Source of the DNA: DASQPR01 sp963797675
GTDB lineage: Bacteria > Actinomycetota > Actinomycetes > Mycobacteriales > Micromonosporaceae
Direction: 5' to 3'
Assembly: GCA_963797675.1 (NCBI GenBank)
Contig: CAWCQQ010000004.1
Span: 1 to 64,000 of the forward strand
Length of the DNA stretch: 64,000 bases
Shown: piece by piece, positions 17,948 to 26,549 of the stretch
Layout: every line of letters starts with the position of its first letter
How positions within the stretch are numbered: the stretch's first letter is position 1
The notes under the pieces: generated by a model
What the model saw: only the letters and a program-made list of their open reading frames with translations
Told to the model about the DNA's origin: nothing
Databases searched by the model: none
Program-made: the position numbers and the translations under genes

Positions 17948-18790
17948 ATGACAGAGTTGAGTTACTCGGTCCACGTGGCACCGTCGAAGCCGGCGGTGTC
18001 CGACGATCTTCCCCCGGGTGAGGATCGACGGATGTGGTCCCCGACCGCCTCGACGCTCATCCACGGCGTGCGGGACGCGGTACTGGTGGACGCGCTCATG
18101 ACGACCGACGAGTCGCAGGCCTTGGCCGACTGGGTGGCCACGACCGGCAAGAACGTGACCGCCATCTTCGTCACCCACGCGCACGGCGACCACTTCTTCG
18201 GCGCCCCCGCGGTGCTCGAACGCTTCCCGCACGCCCGGGTGGTCGCCGTGCCGGGTGTTGTGTCGCACATGGACGCCCAGTACGGGCCGCAGTGGTTCGG
18301 CGGATTCTGGAACCCACGCTTTCCCGGCCAGATCTCCGATCAGCAGGTAACCGCGGAGCCATTGATCGATGGCGTGCTCGAGGTGGAGGGACAACAACTC
18401 CACGCGATCGAGCTGGGCCACACCGACACCGATGGCACGAGTGCCTTGCACGTTCCCTCGATCGGACTGGTCGCCGCCGGCGACGCGGTCTACGGCGACG
18501 TGCACCTCTACCTCGGCGAAGCGAAAGGAAGCGGCACCCGGGACTGGCTCGCCGCCCTGGACACCATCGAGAAGCTCGATCCCGTCGCGGTCGTCGCCGG
18601 CCACAAACGCGACGGCGACGCCGACAGCCCGGACGATATCGGCCGGACCCGCCGCTACCTCGAGGACTTCACCGCAGCGGCCGAGAGGGCCGACGATTTC
18701 ACCGACCTGTACCAGGCGATGGTCACCCTCTACCCCGACCGCGTGAACCGCGGTGTCCTCTGGAACTCGGCGAAGTCCTTCATGGCCTGA
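17948..18790 (+). CDS. Metallo-beta-lactamase-fold hydrolase (copy 2)
   Basis: A 280-residue paralogue of the preceding gene, sharing the order STLIHGVRDAVLVDAL, THAHGDHFFGAP, VAAGDAVYGD and VVAGHKRDG. ATG 17948 has AAGGAG five bases upstream. It differs from copy 1 mainly in the middle, where an aromatic QWFGGFWNPRFPG segment probably shapes the substrate pocket, so the two copies are likely to have different substrates. It is co-transcribed with copy 1 and with the VOC gene 22 bp downstream. Confidence 0.85.
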   Translation: MTELSYSVHVAPSKPAVSDDLPPGEDRRMWSPTASTLIHGVRDAVLVDALMTTDESQALADWVATTGKNVTAIFVTHAHGDHFFGAPAVLERFPHARVVAVPGVVSHMDAQYGPQWFGGFWNPRFPGQISDQQVTAEPLIDGVLEVEGQQLHAIELGHTDTDGTSALHVPSIGLVAAGDAVYGDVHLYLGEAKGSGTRDWLAALDTIEKLDPVAVVAGHKRDGDADSPDDIGRTRRYLEDFTAAAERADDFTDLYQAMVTLYPDRVNRGVLWNSAKSFMA

Positions 18791-18812
18791 ACGGCCCGAT
18801 CAGGAGGTCAAC

Positions 18813-19292
18813 ATGAACAGCACCGACATGAGCACCGAAACCTCGAGCCAGACACCGCGACCGGCGACCATCGACATGAGGTTCGAGTTCGTGACGCTGC
18901 CGGTCGCCGACGTCGACCGGGCCAAGGCTTTCTACCAGAGCCTCGGCTGGCGAACGGACGCCGACATCGTCGCCGGCGACGATTTCCGGGTGGTCCAGCT
19001 GACCCCGCTGCACTCGCAGTGCTCGATCCACTTCGGTAAGGGTCTCACCGCCGCCGAACCCGGCTCGGTGAAGCGCCTGGGCCTGGTCGTCGCCGACATC
19101 GAGGCGGCCCGCGCAGACCTCATCGCCCGCGGCGCCGAGGTCAGCGAGGTGTTCCACGGGGACAACGTCCCAGGCCCGGATCCGCAACGCGGCTCATACA
19201 TGAGCTACGCCACGTTCAGCGATCCGGACGGCAACGCGTGGCTGCTCCAGGAGATCACGACGCGGCTTCCCGGGCGCGAGTGGGAAGACTGA
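18813..19292 (+). CDS. VOC-family (glyoxalase/dioxygenase superfamily) protein
   Basis: A 159-residue protein of two beta-alpha-beta-beta-beta modules. FEFVTLPVADVDRAKAFY opens the domain and TFSDPDGNAWLLQEI closes it, the last Glu being a typical metal ligand. AGGAGG lies five bases before ATG 18813. The first 20 residues are a Ser/Thr-rich extension. As third gene of the MBL-MBL-VOC set it could act with the hydrolases in a detoxification or ring-cleavage route, which is inference. Confidence 0.82.
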   Translation: MNSTDMSTETSSQTPRPATIDMRFEFVTLPVADVDRAKAFYQSLGWRTDADIVAGDDFRVVQLTPLHSQCSIHFGKGLTAAEPGSVKRLGLVVADIEAARADLIARGAEVSEVFHGDNVPGPDPQRGSYMSYATFSDPDGNAWLLQEITTRLPGREWED

Positions 19293-19306
19293 CGGAAATC
19301 CGGTGG

Positions 19307-19560
19307 TCACGGCTGGCGGGACTCCGCAGCAGGACGGGAGCCGGCGGCCAGCGCGCCGGCCGCGACGATCGCGCTGAACAGGCACGATGGCGACCTTCGA
19401 GCTGGACTACCGCGTACGCGACCGTGGCAAGCGAGGACAAGTTCGTCCCGTTGCCGGTAGAGGCCGTGCAGCTGGCCCGGCCTGGTCGGCAGCGCTGTGG
19501 GGACGATGAACGCCATGCCGACGCCCCGAATCCCGCCCGCCGCGACAGGTGCCGTGTGGC
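19307..19560 (-). pseudogene. Relic of the 3' end of an MFS transporter
   Basis: The 308-bp gap 19293-19600 contains, on the minus strand, a frame that reads RGVGMAFIVPTAL, becomes disordered, and ends with LFSAIVAAGALAAGSR before a stop at 19307. The first piece resembles a late MFS helix and the last piece a final transmembrane helix and tail. The middle is out of frame. It is probably a decayed exporter gene; short similarity only. Confidence 0.3.
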
Positions 19561-19600
19561 TGGCGCGACAGCCTTGCCACGGTGAGCAGAGGAGCTGGCG

Positions 19601-20431
19601 ATGACCCGGACGTACCGCACGCTGCGCGTCAGTGAAAGCGACAAAAGTGTGCTGAGTGTCGCGATCGACGCGCCGCCGATGAACCTGATCGGGCCTGAAC
19701 TGGTACGCGACCTGGTCGGACTGTTCACCGAGTTGGAGTCCGATGAGGACATTCATGTCATGGTGCTGGAGAGTGCCGACCCCGAGTACTTCGTGCCGCA
19801 CGTCGATCTGACCAAGGTCGCGGAGTACACCGCCGAGGCGGCCAAGGCAGGCGGCCCGGACGACGCGTCGCTGGGCATGTTGTGGCACAAACTCAGTGAG
19901 CTGCCGATCGTGACGATCGCGAAGCTCCGAGGGCGCGCTCGCGGCGCGGGAAGCGAACTGGCGCTGGCATGCGACATGCGGTTCGCCGCGCGGGAGAACG
20001 CCATATTCGGGCAGATCGAGGTCGGTTTTGGCGCGTCGCCCGGCGCGGGTGGCGTGCAGCACCTGGCGCGGCTGCTGGGGCGGGGCCGGGCGATGGAGGC
20101 GATTCTCGGCGCAGCCGACTTCGACGCCGACGAAGCCGAACGCTACGGCTGGATCAACCGGGCATTGCCCGACGACGAGCTGGACGCGTTCGTGGCCCGA
20201 CTCGCGCGACGCATCGCGTCGTTCCCCGCCGATGCGGTGCGATCCACCAAGCAGGTGCTCAACCAACTGACGCTGCCGGGCGCGGATGCGATTCGCGCCG
20301 ATGCTCGGCGGTTCCGGCAGCTCGTCGTCTCGGACACGGCCCAGGCCCGCACGGCAGCTCTGTTCGCCCAGGGCTTGCAGACCCGTGGCCCGGTTGAACT
20401 CGAACTCGGCAACCGGATCGGATCCCTGTGA
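19601..20431 (+). CDS. Enoyl-CoA hydratase/isomerase family protein (crotonase fold)
   Basis: A 276-residue crotonase-fold protein. LSVAIDAPPMNLIGPELVRD matches the N-terminal family motif. The oxyanion-hole region is GRARGAGSELALACDMRFAA, and GFGASPGAGGVQHLARLLGR is the usual second signature. The normal catalytic Glu pair of hydratases is only partly recognisable (Glu in QIEVGFG), so hydratase, isomerase or another acyl-CoA reaction cannot be decided. A GAGGAG-like site precedes ATG 19601. It stands alone, flanked by an MFS relic and an alpha/beta hydrolase. Confidence 0.82.
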   Translation: MTRTYRTLRVSESDKSVLSVAIDAPPMNLIGPELVRDLVGLFTELESDEDIHVMVLESADPEYFVPHVDLTKVAEYTAEAAKAGGPDDASLGMLWHKLSELPIVTIAKLRGRARGAGSELALACDMRFAARENAIFGQIEVGFGASPGAGGVQHLARLLGRGRAMEAILGAADFDADEAERYGWINRALPDDELDAFVARLARRIASFPADAVRSTKQVLNQLTLPGADAIRADARRFRQLVVSDTAQARTAALFAQGLQTRGPVELELGNRIGSL

Positions 20432-20608
20432 AAGGAGTTTGGTGCTAGACCGTTCCGCAAATACCAACGAATCCGGTACACGCCGCTCGCACGTGTGATC
20501 GCCGCGCACCCGCCAGCAGCACGAACTGCTCGCAATCCAGGCGTCGAACGGCGAGGGTAGCGCGTCGAGTCAGGCACGGTACAGCCCGACGAACACGGAG
20601 GTACTCAC

Positions 20609-21490
20609 ATGACCACCAGCGCCCCCGACACGGCACACCGGGACAGCCCGTACGCCGGACTGCCGAACAAGCGAGTACGGGCCGCGAACGGCATCGACTA
20701 CGCCTACCGCGACACCGGCGCAGCCGCCAGCGTGCCACTCGTCGTCTTCCAGCACTTCCGCGGAAACCTCGACAACTGGGACCCGGCGCTCATCGACGCG
20801 CTGGCGCCGGGCCGCCGTGTCATCACATTCGACAACACCGGCGTCGCCGGCTCCAGCGGGACAACGCCGAACACGGTCGAGCAGATGGCATACGACGCCA
20901 TCTCCTTCATCACCGCCATGGACATCGGCCAGGTCGATCTCCTGGGATTCTCCATCGGCAGCTTCATCGCGCAGCAGGCCGCACTGACCAGGCCAGCGAT
21001 CGTGAGACGCCTGATCCTCGCGTCCGCCGCGCCGCAGGGCGCCGACGGCATGCACGGCTGGGCTCCCGACGTCATCGACGCCATCGGCACCCCCGAGACC
21101 AGCCCCGATGAGTACCTCGACGTCTTTTTCACCCGATCCGCGTCAAGCCGCAAGGCCGGCCAGGAAGCGATGCAGCGCATGTACGCCCGCACCGAGGACC
21201 GGGATACGGCCACCACCTGGGCAACCCGGGAAGCACAGTATGACGCGGTATGCACATGGGGAATCCCCGACCAGGCGAAGCTGCAGCGCGTCAGCTGCCT
21301 GGAGATGCCGGTGTTCGTGGCGAACGGCGACAGCGACCCGATGATCCTGCCGCGCTACTCCCACCTGCTCGCCGGCCTGATTCCGCAGGCCCGGGTGAAG
21401 ATCTATCCGGACTCGGCGCACGGGTTCCTCTTTCAGCACCATACGGAGTTTGCCGCCGACGTCGAGGCCTTCCTCAGCGACCCTCGTTAG
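20609..21490 (+). CDS. Alpha/beta hydrolase (serine nucleophile)
   Basis: A 293-residue alpha/beta hydrolase. The nucleophile elbow GFSIGSF gives serine, the acid lies in ANGDSDPM and the histidine in DSAHGFLFQ. VVFQHFRGNLDNWDP replaces the more usual HG-x-P, a variant seen in some esterases and peroxidase-like hydrolases of this fold. GGAGG precedes ATG 20609. No signal peptide is present, so it is cytoplasmic. The 177-bp gap before it contains a GTG codon behind AAAGGAG at 20431-20444 that opens only 18 codons, probably not a gene. Confidence 0.82.
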   Translation: MTTSAPDTAHRDSPYAGLPNKRVRAANGIDYAYRDTGAAASVPLVVFQHFRGNLDNWDPALIDALAPGRRVITFDNTGVAGSSGTTPNTVEQMAYDAISFITAMDIGQVDLLGFSIGSFIAQQAALTRPAIVRRLILASAAPQGADGMHGWAPDVIDAIGTPETSPDEYLDVFFTRSASSRKAGQEAMQRMYARTEDRDTATTWATREAQYDAVCTWGIPDQAKLQRVSCLEMPVFVANGDSDPMILPRYSHLLAGLIPQARVKIYPDSAHGFLFQHHTEFAADVEAFLSDPR

Positions 21491-21786
21491 CCACTGATCG
21501 CGCGCTTTTCGGAGACCGCTACACGCATGAACATCTTGGCCGGTGGCGGGTATGCAGAACACGCTGCGCACCAATGACCTTGTGGACGATAGGTGAGGGG
21601 TGATCACCAGGTGATGGTCCGAACCGCCCGGCCACATCCGGCGGGATCGGTAGCCTTAGAGGGACGCCCCGACCGGGACGCCCCGACGAAGCTGGTCACC
21701 GTGCCGCCGGGCGGTCGATCACCGTGCCTACCGCGCGCTCACGCCGGATCCTGCCGTCGGACCAACGGACGAGCGGAGGACGACCC
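21491..21786. other. Intergenic region with short repeats
   Basis: Contains a perfect 10-bp palindrome GGTGATCACC (about 21599-21608) and a tandem pair of GGGACGCCCCGAC (about 21660-21690). No coding sequence is supported. It probably holds the promoter of the small gene at 21787. Confidence 0.35.
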
Positions 21787-21975
21787 ATGGACGTCACGAC
21801 CCTGACCGGGCTGCTGCGCGAGGCCGAGGAGCACCACGGCGCGTACGAGGCGGTCGCCCCGCCGCACCACTGGTCCGACTGGTACGCCGCCTACATCGTC
21901 GCCCGCGAGAACGGCCACCCGGCCGACGAGGCGATCCGCGATGCCGGCAGGCACATGGAAGAGCTCGCGCGATGA
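21787..21975 (+). CDS. Small conserved hypothetical protein
   Basis: A 62-residue acidic protein with GGAGGA six bases before ATG 21787. The sequence has a helical N-half (TLTGLLREAEEHHGAYEAV) and a tryptophan/tyrosine-rich core HHWSDWYAAYIVARENG followed by another helix. I recognise the pattern as a small actinobacterial protein frequently annotated loosely as bleomycin-resistance-associated, but it has no VOC fold and its function is not established. Confidence 0.72.
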   Translation: MDVTTLTGLLREAEEHHGAYEAVAPPHHWSDWYAAYIVARENGHPADEAIRDAGRHMEELAR

Positions 21976-22052
21976 GCCACCATCATCGTGTACTCCCCGG
22001 CCTGGTGATCAACAAGTCCATACTCGCCCGGCACGCACGGTCCGCGGTCTCC

Positions 22053-22076
22053 GCAACCTGACTGCAGTCAGGTTGC
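22053..22076. promoter_or_regulatory. Perfect 24-bp palindrome upstream of the reductase fusion
   Basis: GCAACCTGACTG followed immediately by its exact reverse complement, centred on CTGCAG, ending 41 bp before the ATG of the cyclic-nucleotide-binding reductase. With no loop it is a better candidate for a dimeric protein-binding site than for a terminator. Confidence 0.5.
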
Positions 22077-22117
22077 CGATACCCGGGCACCTGCCCGTCG
22101 ATACGCTGGAGATCACG

Positions 22118-23806
22118 ATGAGCACAGACAGTGACGACCGCCTGATCTCCCAGCCGGGACGGTCTCCGGTGCTGGACGACGCACAACTCCAGGTGCTGCG
22201 CGGGTACGGCAGCGAGCGCGAAATGGCCGTCGGCGACGTGCTGTTCGCCGACGGTGATGAGACCTACGACCTGATCGTGCTGCTTGCCGGGACGGCCGAT
22301 ATCGTCGAGAGCCGTGGCCGTCCGCAGGCGCGGGTTGTCGCCAGCTTCGGTCCGTCGGAGTTCCTCGGAGAGATCGGCATCTTCACCGGCCAGCGCGCCT
22401 TCCTCGGCGCCGTGGCCACCTCGGCCGGGCGGCTCCTGGCGGTCCCGGTGGCGCAGCTGCGCCGGGTTATGGCGAACGAACCGGCGCTCAGCGACCTCAT
22501 CCTGCGGACTTTCCTGCTGCGCCACTCCATCCTGATGAGCCGCGGCGTTGGCCTGACTCTGATCGGGTCGCGGTTCGGCGCTGACACGCGGCGGCTGCTG
22601 GAGGTCCTGGCACGTAACCGGCTGGTCTGGACCTGGCTGGACCTGGAGACGTCGCTCGAGGCGGAGGGAATCCTGCGGGGCCTCGACATCCCGGTCGACG
22701 AGCTGCCGATCATCATCGTGCCCGGCGGGCCGGTGCTGCGAAACCCCGACAGCCGCACGCTGCTCGACGCCCTGGTCATTACCGGAGATGCCGGCTCGGA
22801 TCCGCAGGACGCGTGCGACCTGCTGGTCGTGGGGGCCGGACCGGCCGGGCTCGCCGCCGCCGTCTACGGCGCCTCGGAGGGCATGGCCACGACCCTCGCC
22901 GAGGACACCGCCCTCGGCGGCCAGGCGGGTACCTCGTCGCGGATCGAGAATTACCTCGGTTTTCCGGCGGGCCTGTCCGGCGAGGAGCTCGCGGCCCGCG
23001 GCGCGTTGCAGGCGCAGAAGTTCGGCGTACGGATAAAGCTGGCCGCGAAGGCTTCGTCGCTGGCGTACCACAGTGGCCTGCACCGGGTCGCGTTCGACGA
23101 CGGCGAGGAGGTCACGGCGCGGTCGGTCATCATCGCGACCGGCGCCCGGTACAACCGGCTCCCGCTCGAGCGCCTGAGCGAGTTCGAGGGCGTCGGGGTG
23201 TACTACGCGGCGACCCAGGCCGAAGCCATGGCCTGCGGATCCGGGTCGGTCGCCGTCGTCGGCGGCGGCAACTCCGCCGGGCAGGCGGCGCTGTTCCTCA
23301 GCCGCTCCTGCACCGAGGTGCACATATTAATCCGCCGGGACACGTTGGACGCCACGATGTCGCGTTACCTGGTGGACCGGATCGTCGGCAACCCGCGCAT
23401 CGTCGTCTGGCCGTCCACCGAGGTCACGGCCCTGACCGGAATGAGTCAACTGGAGGCGGTCCGGCTGCGCCGCGCGCACCTTCAGGACGAGCCGGAGCTG
23501 GCGGTAACGGGGCTGTTCGTGTTCATCGGCGCGGCGCCGGGAACCGGGTGGCTGGGCGACCAACTGGCCGTCGACCGGCACGGATTCCTGTTGACCGGCC
23601 GCGATGTCCCGGCGAACCGGTTCGAGGACGCCAATCTGAGCCCGTTGTTCATGGAGACGAGCCGGCCCGGCATCTTCGCCGTCGGCGACGTGCGCAGCGG
23701 CTCCGTCAAGCGGGTCGCCACAGCCATCGGTGAGGGCTCGATGGCGGTCCGGCTCGTCTACGAACGCCTTGAGGCGGTCCGCAGCGCCGCCCCGGCCGCC
23801 CCATAG
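22118..23806 (+). CDS. Cyclic-nucleotide-binding / thioredoxin-like / thioredoxin reductase-like fusion
   Basis: A 562-residue three-part protein. Residues about 15-125 form a cAMP-binding-type cupin domain (LFADGDETYDLIVLLAGTA; FGPSEFLGEIGIFTGQRAFL). Residues about 140-215 look like a thioredoxin/glutaredoxin-like domain without an obvious CxxC (TLIGSRFGADTRRLLEVL). From about 235 a flavin reductase follows: FAD motif LLVVGAGPAGLAAAVYGASE, NADPH motif VAVVGGGNSAGQAALFL near 378 and IFAVGDVRSG near 518. In true thioredoxin reductases the redox CATC lies in the NADPH domain; here the equivalent stretch reads YYAATQAEAMACG, so it is not a classical disulfide reductase. GGAG lies six bases before ATG 22118, and a perfect palindrome lies upstream. 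Confidence 0.88.
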   Translation: MSTDSDDRLISQPGRSPVLDDAQLQVLRGYGSEREMAVGDVLFADGDETYDLIVLLAGTADIVESRGRPQARVVASFGPSEFLGEIGIFTGQRAFLGAVATSAGRLLAVPVAQLRRVMANEPALSDLILRTFLLRHSILMSRGVGLTLIGSRFGADTRRLLEVLARNRLVWTWLDLETSLEAEGILRGLDIPVDELPIIIVPGGPVLRNPDSRTLLDALVITGDAGSDPQDACDLLVVGAGPAGLAAAVYGASEGMATTLAEDTALGGQAGTSSRIENYLGFPAGLSGEELAARGALQAQKFGVRIKLAAKASSLAYHSGLHRVAFDDGEEVTARSVIIATGARYNRLPLERLSEFEGVGVYYAATQAEAMACGSGSVAVVGGGNSAGQAALFLSRSCTEVHILIRRDTLDATMSRYLVDRIVGNPRIVVWPSTEVTALTGMSQLEAVRLRRAHLQDEPELAVTGLFVFIGAAPGTGWLGDQLAVDRHGFLLTGRDVPANRFEDANLSPLFMETSRPGIFAVGDVRSGSVKRVATAIGEGSMAVRLVYERLEAVRSAAPAAP

Positions 23807-23870
23807 GCGCAGCCAGGCTGCGATGGTCGTGACATTAGTGTGTCGCGCGGCTCCCGCTGGTCCACGGATG

Positions 23871-23910
23871 CGACGGACCGGTCGCGCAGTGGGGTGCGAC
23901 CGGTCCGTCG
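23871..23910. terminator. Bidirectional hairpin between convergent genes
   Basis: A 15-bp stem (23871-23885 with 23896-23910) with a 10-nt loop, between the plus-strand reductase fusion and the minus-strand chitinase. Confidence 0.75.
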
Positions 23911-23929
23911 ATGAGGCTGCTCGTGTGCG

Positions 23930-25039
23930 TCAGCAGGTCAGATTGGCACCCGCGGGTGCACCGAGGATTCCGACGAACTGGTTGTAGAGGTTCACCCGAT
24001 CCTGCATCTCGGCGGTGTTCCCGCCGTTGCACTCGATGCCGTTGATCGCCCGGATCGTGGTGCCGAAGCCTTGCCCGTTGACCATCGCGTTGTGTGACGT
24101 CGTACCCGCGTTGCCGGTACCTGTCATCCAGTACCACAGCCCGGTCTGCCAGGAGATCGACGCGTTGGTCGAGACCAGGTTCGGGTTGGTCAGCAGCGGC
24201 TGGCCGATCGCGTTACCGGCGGCGTTGTAGTTGAAGTTCCAGCTCAACTGGAGCGGCCCGCGGCCGTAGTAGGCAAACGTACCGGCCGGGCAGCCGTAGG
24301 ACTGGCTGGTGTCACAGTAGTTGCCGGACTTGTCGATCTCCTCGATGTACACCAGACCACCGGTCTCGTGGCTGACGTTGGCCAGGAACGCCGCCGCCTC
24401 CTGCCGCTTGACCGTGTCGCTGCCGGTCGTGGCGAACGCGGGGAACGTGTTCATCGCGGCGGTCAGCCCGGCGTAGGTGTAGAACGAGTTCCGGTTCGGG
24501 AACATCTGGTTGAACTGGGCCTGGCTGACCACGAAGCCGCTTGGCGACCCGCCGCCACCCGGGACCGTCCACTTTTGGTTGGCGCCGCCGCCGCAGGACC
24601 AGATCTGCAACGGCGTGCCATCGGCCGAACTGGGACCGGTGGCGTCCAGGCACTTGTTGGCCTGGGGGTTGACGATATCTTGAGCGGCGTTGGCGACCCA
24701 CTGCTGGGCGCCGGTGCCGTTGCAGTCCCACAGCTGGACCTTGGCCCCGTCGGCGGTCGAGCCGGCGGAGACGTCCAGGCACTTGCCGAGGGCCCGGATC
24801 GTGCCGTCGGTGCCCACGGTCCAGGTCTGCGCGTTGGTGCCGTTGCACGTCCAGAGCTGGACCTTGGTGCCGTTGGCGGTGTTGGCGCCGGAGACATCGA
24901 CGCATTTGCCCCCGTAGCCGGTGATCGCGCCGGTGCCCGCGGCGGAAGCGGTGCCCGGGATGAGGATAAAGGTGCCGAGGACGGCGGCGGCTGCCGCGAC
25001 GAGCACCCGGCGCAGGCGCGCCGAACGTGGTTTATCCAT
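23930..25039 (-). CDS. Secreted GH19 chitinase with N-terminal ricin-type (CBM13) domain
   Basis: A 369-residue exported chitinase. A signal peptide of about 33 residues (RRVLVAAAAAVLGTFILIPG, then TASA) precedes a ricin-B/CBM13 trefoil (about 35-155) with three QxW-type repeats (QTW, QQW, QKW) and the KCVDVSG/KCLDVSA pattern. After a Gly/Pro linker comes the GH19 domain (about 165-369). It has the catalytic Glu225 in VSHETGG, a second acid at Glu233/234 in YIEEIDKSG, and YYGRGPLQLSWNFNYN. The ATG at 25039 follows AGGAG. It would cleave beta-1,4-GlcNAc chains outside the cell. A convincing sigma70-like promoter lies 60-90 bp upstream. Confidence 0.92.
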   Translation of the reverse strand: MDKPRSARLRRVLVAAAAAVLGTFILIPGTASAAGTGAITGYGGKCVDVSGANTANGTKVQLWTCNGTNAQTWTVGTDGTIRALGKCLDVSAGSTADGAKVQLWDCNGTGAQQWVANAAQDIVNPQANKCLDATGPSSADGTPLQIWSCGGGANQKWTVPGGGGSPSGFVVSQAQFNQMFPNRNSFYTYAGLTAAMNTFPAFATTGSDTVKRQEAAAFLANVSHETGGLVYIEEIDKSGNYCDTSQSYGCPAGTFAYYGRGPLQLSWNFNYNAAGNAIGQPLLTNPNLVSTNASISWQTGLWYWMTGTGNAGTTSHNAMVNGQGFGTTIRAINGIECNGGNTAEMQDRVNLYNQFVGILGAPAGANLTC

Positions 25040-25098
25040 GTGATGCTCCTGGGTGAGGGCGTGGACGGAACATTGACTCTGATCTCTTGATGACATAC

Positions 25099-25127
25099 TT
25101 CATACCGCACATTCAGATAACTGTAAA
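25099..25127 (-). promoter_or_regulatory. Promoter of the chitinase gene
   Basis: On the minus strand TTTACA, 17 bp, TATGAA, in an A/T-rich patch unlike its surroundings. Transcription would start about 50 bp before the chitinase ATG. I see no copy of the 12-bp direct repeat known from Streptomyces chitinase promoters. Confidence 0.5.
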
Positions 25128-25698
25128 GAGTCTTTCCTTTTATGGGATGCGTTGCGGCCGGCTCCGGAGACGTCCCACCCACGGCACGTCGACTCGGAGA
25201 CTCGCAGGCCGCCGCCACTGCCGGCGTGCACATGCCGCGGCTCACCGTCGTCACGACCACACTCCGTACCGCGTCAGCCTTCCGCGACGTCCAGGTCGCC
25301 ACCCGTCGCGCTGATCGCAAACGACGAGGTACGACGACCGCGCTCGCATACATGACCTCCGGGACGCGAGCGGCTCTGCCGATGTGTGTGTATGCGGTCA
25401 TGCCGAGGGCAATCGCGTCCGGCCGGGTGGCCCGAGGTACGCGAGGCCCTCGCCGCCAGCCTGAACGCTGCCGGCTACCAACAGACCCCGCCAGCAAGCG
25501 GCGCGCGGCGAAGGACCGTTCCAGAGCGCTGACTGCGGAGGCGAAATCGACCGCATCGACCGGTGCACCCGATGGAGCAACGTCACCGCCGCACCGCCAT
25601 GGCCGGTATCGCGCTGGTAGAACGGATATCCGACCTCCGCGGCACCGTCGAATCGGAGCGGCCTCACGATGAACCGCGACGCCGTATTAGGGTTGACC
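25128..25698. other. Gene-poor interval, possible decayed coding fragment
   Basis: About 570 bp between the divergent chitinase and methyltransferase genes. Most of it shows no consistent codon bias. The stretch ending at TGA 25530-25532 reads WPEVREALAASLNAAGYQQ followed by TPPASGARRR and looks protein-like, but it lacks a start or ribosome binding site, so it may be the tail of a lost gene. Nothing else can be supported. Confidence 0.3.
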
Positions 25699-26451
25699 AT
25701 GACCGTTGACGCCCATCGCCTATCCTTCGGCGCCGCCGCCGCCTACTACGACCGTGCCCGGCCGACCTACCCGGTGGCCGCGTTGAACTGGACGCTCGCC
25801 CCGTTGGGCGCCGGGCGGCTGCGGGTCATCGACCTGGGTGCGGGTACGGGGCTGCTGAGCCGGGTGGTGGCCGCCGCGGGCCATGAGGTGATTCCCGTCG
25901 AGCCCGATCCGGGCATGCGGGCACAGCTCGACGCCGTCACGCCGGGCGTCCGCGCGCTCGCCGGGTCCGCCGAGGCCATACCGGTGCCCGATGCCAGCGT
26001 GGATGCGGTGCTCGCGGGGACCGCCTACCACTGGTTCGATCCGGAGTTGGCCCACCCGGAGATGGCCAGGGTGCTGCGGCCCGGCGGCGTCCTTGCCGCG
26101 ATCTGGAACGATCGGGATCGGGCCACGGCGTGGGTCGCGGAGCTGGCCCGGCTCATGGGAGTCCACCAGTCTGTGTCCGGCCGGCGCGCTGAACTGGACA
26201 CGTCGCGCAGCTTCGGTCCGCTTTTCGGCGACGTCACCAAGCACCAGTTCCCGCATATCGTGCCGCAGAGTCCGCACGGCATCGCCGACCTGGCCGCCTC
26301 CCGGTCCAACTACCTGACCGCGACGCCCGCCCAGCAGCGCCTGATCCTTGACCAGATCAGCGAACTCTGCGCCACCCACCCCGAACTCGCCGGCCGCGAG
26401 GCCTTCGACCTGCCCTACCTGACCACCGTCTATCGCGCGATCAGGGTCTAA
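25699..26451 (+). CDS. Class I SAM-dependent methyltransferase
   Basis: About 250 residues. LRVIDLGAGTGLLSRVVAAAG is motif I of the Rossmann-type methyltransferases, VIPVEPDPGM motif II, and VDAVLAGTAYHWFDP with MARVLRPGGVLAAIWNDRD motifs III-IV. This is the ubiE/methyltransf_11 plan. The YYDRARPTYP start is typical of an actinobacterial group of unknown substrate. Two in-frame ATGs exist (25669 and 25699); AGGG spaced six bases before 25699 favours the shorter form. A very long hairpin follows the stop. Confidence 0.82.
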   Translation: MTVDAHRLSFGAAAAYYDRARPTYPVAALNWTLAPLGAGRLRVIDLGAGTGLLSRVVAAAGHEVIPVEPDPGMRAQLDAVTPGVRALAGSAEAIPVPDASVDAVLAGTAYHWFDPELAHPEMARVLRPGGVLAAIWNDRDRATAWVAELARLMGVHQSVSGRRAELDTSRSFGPLFGDVTKHQFPHIVPQSPHGIADLAASRSNYLTATPAQQRLILDQISELCATHPELAGREAFDLPYLTTVYRAIRV

Positions 26452-26459
26452 TTCCTGAG

Positions 26460-26508
26460 CTAGACCGTATGGAGTGACCGGCAACGCCGGTCACTCCATA
26501 CGGTCTAG
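26460..26508 (+). terminator. Very long perfect hairpin after the methyltransferase gene
   Basis: A 23-bp perfect inverted repeat (26460-26482 with 26486-26508) around a 3-nt AAC loop, starting nine bases after the stop codon. One arm begins CTAGACCGTATGG. Strong terminator; the length and absence of mismatches are unusual. Confidence 0.85.
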
Positions 26509-26549
26509 ACCTCAGCGTTTTGGGCTGTCCCTGTTGTTGCACTACCCAA

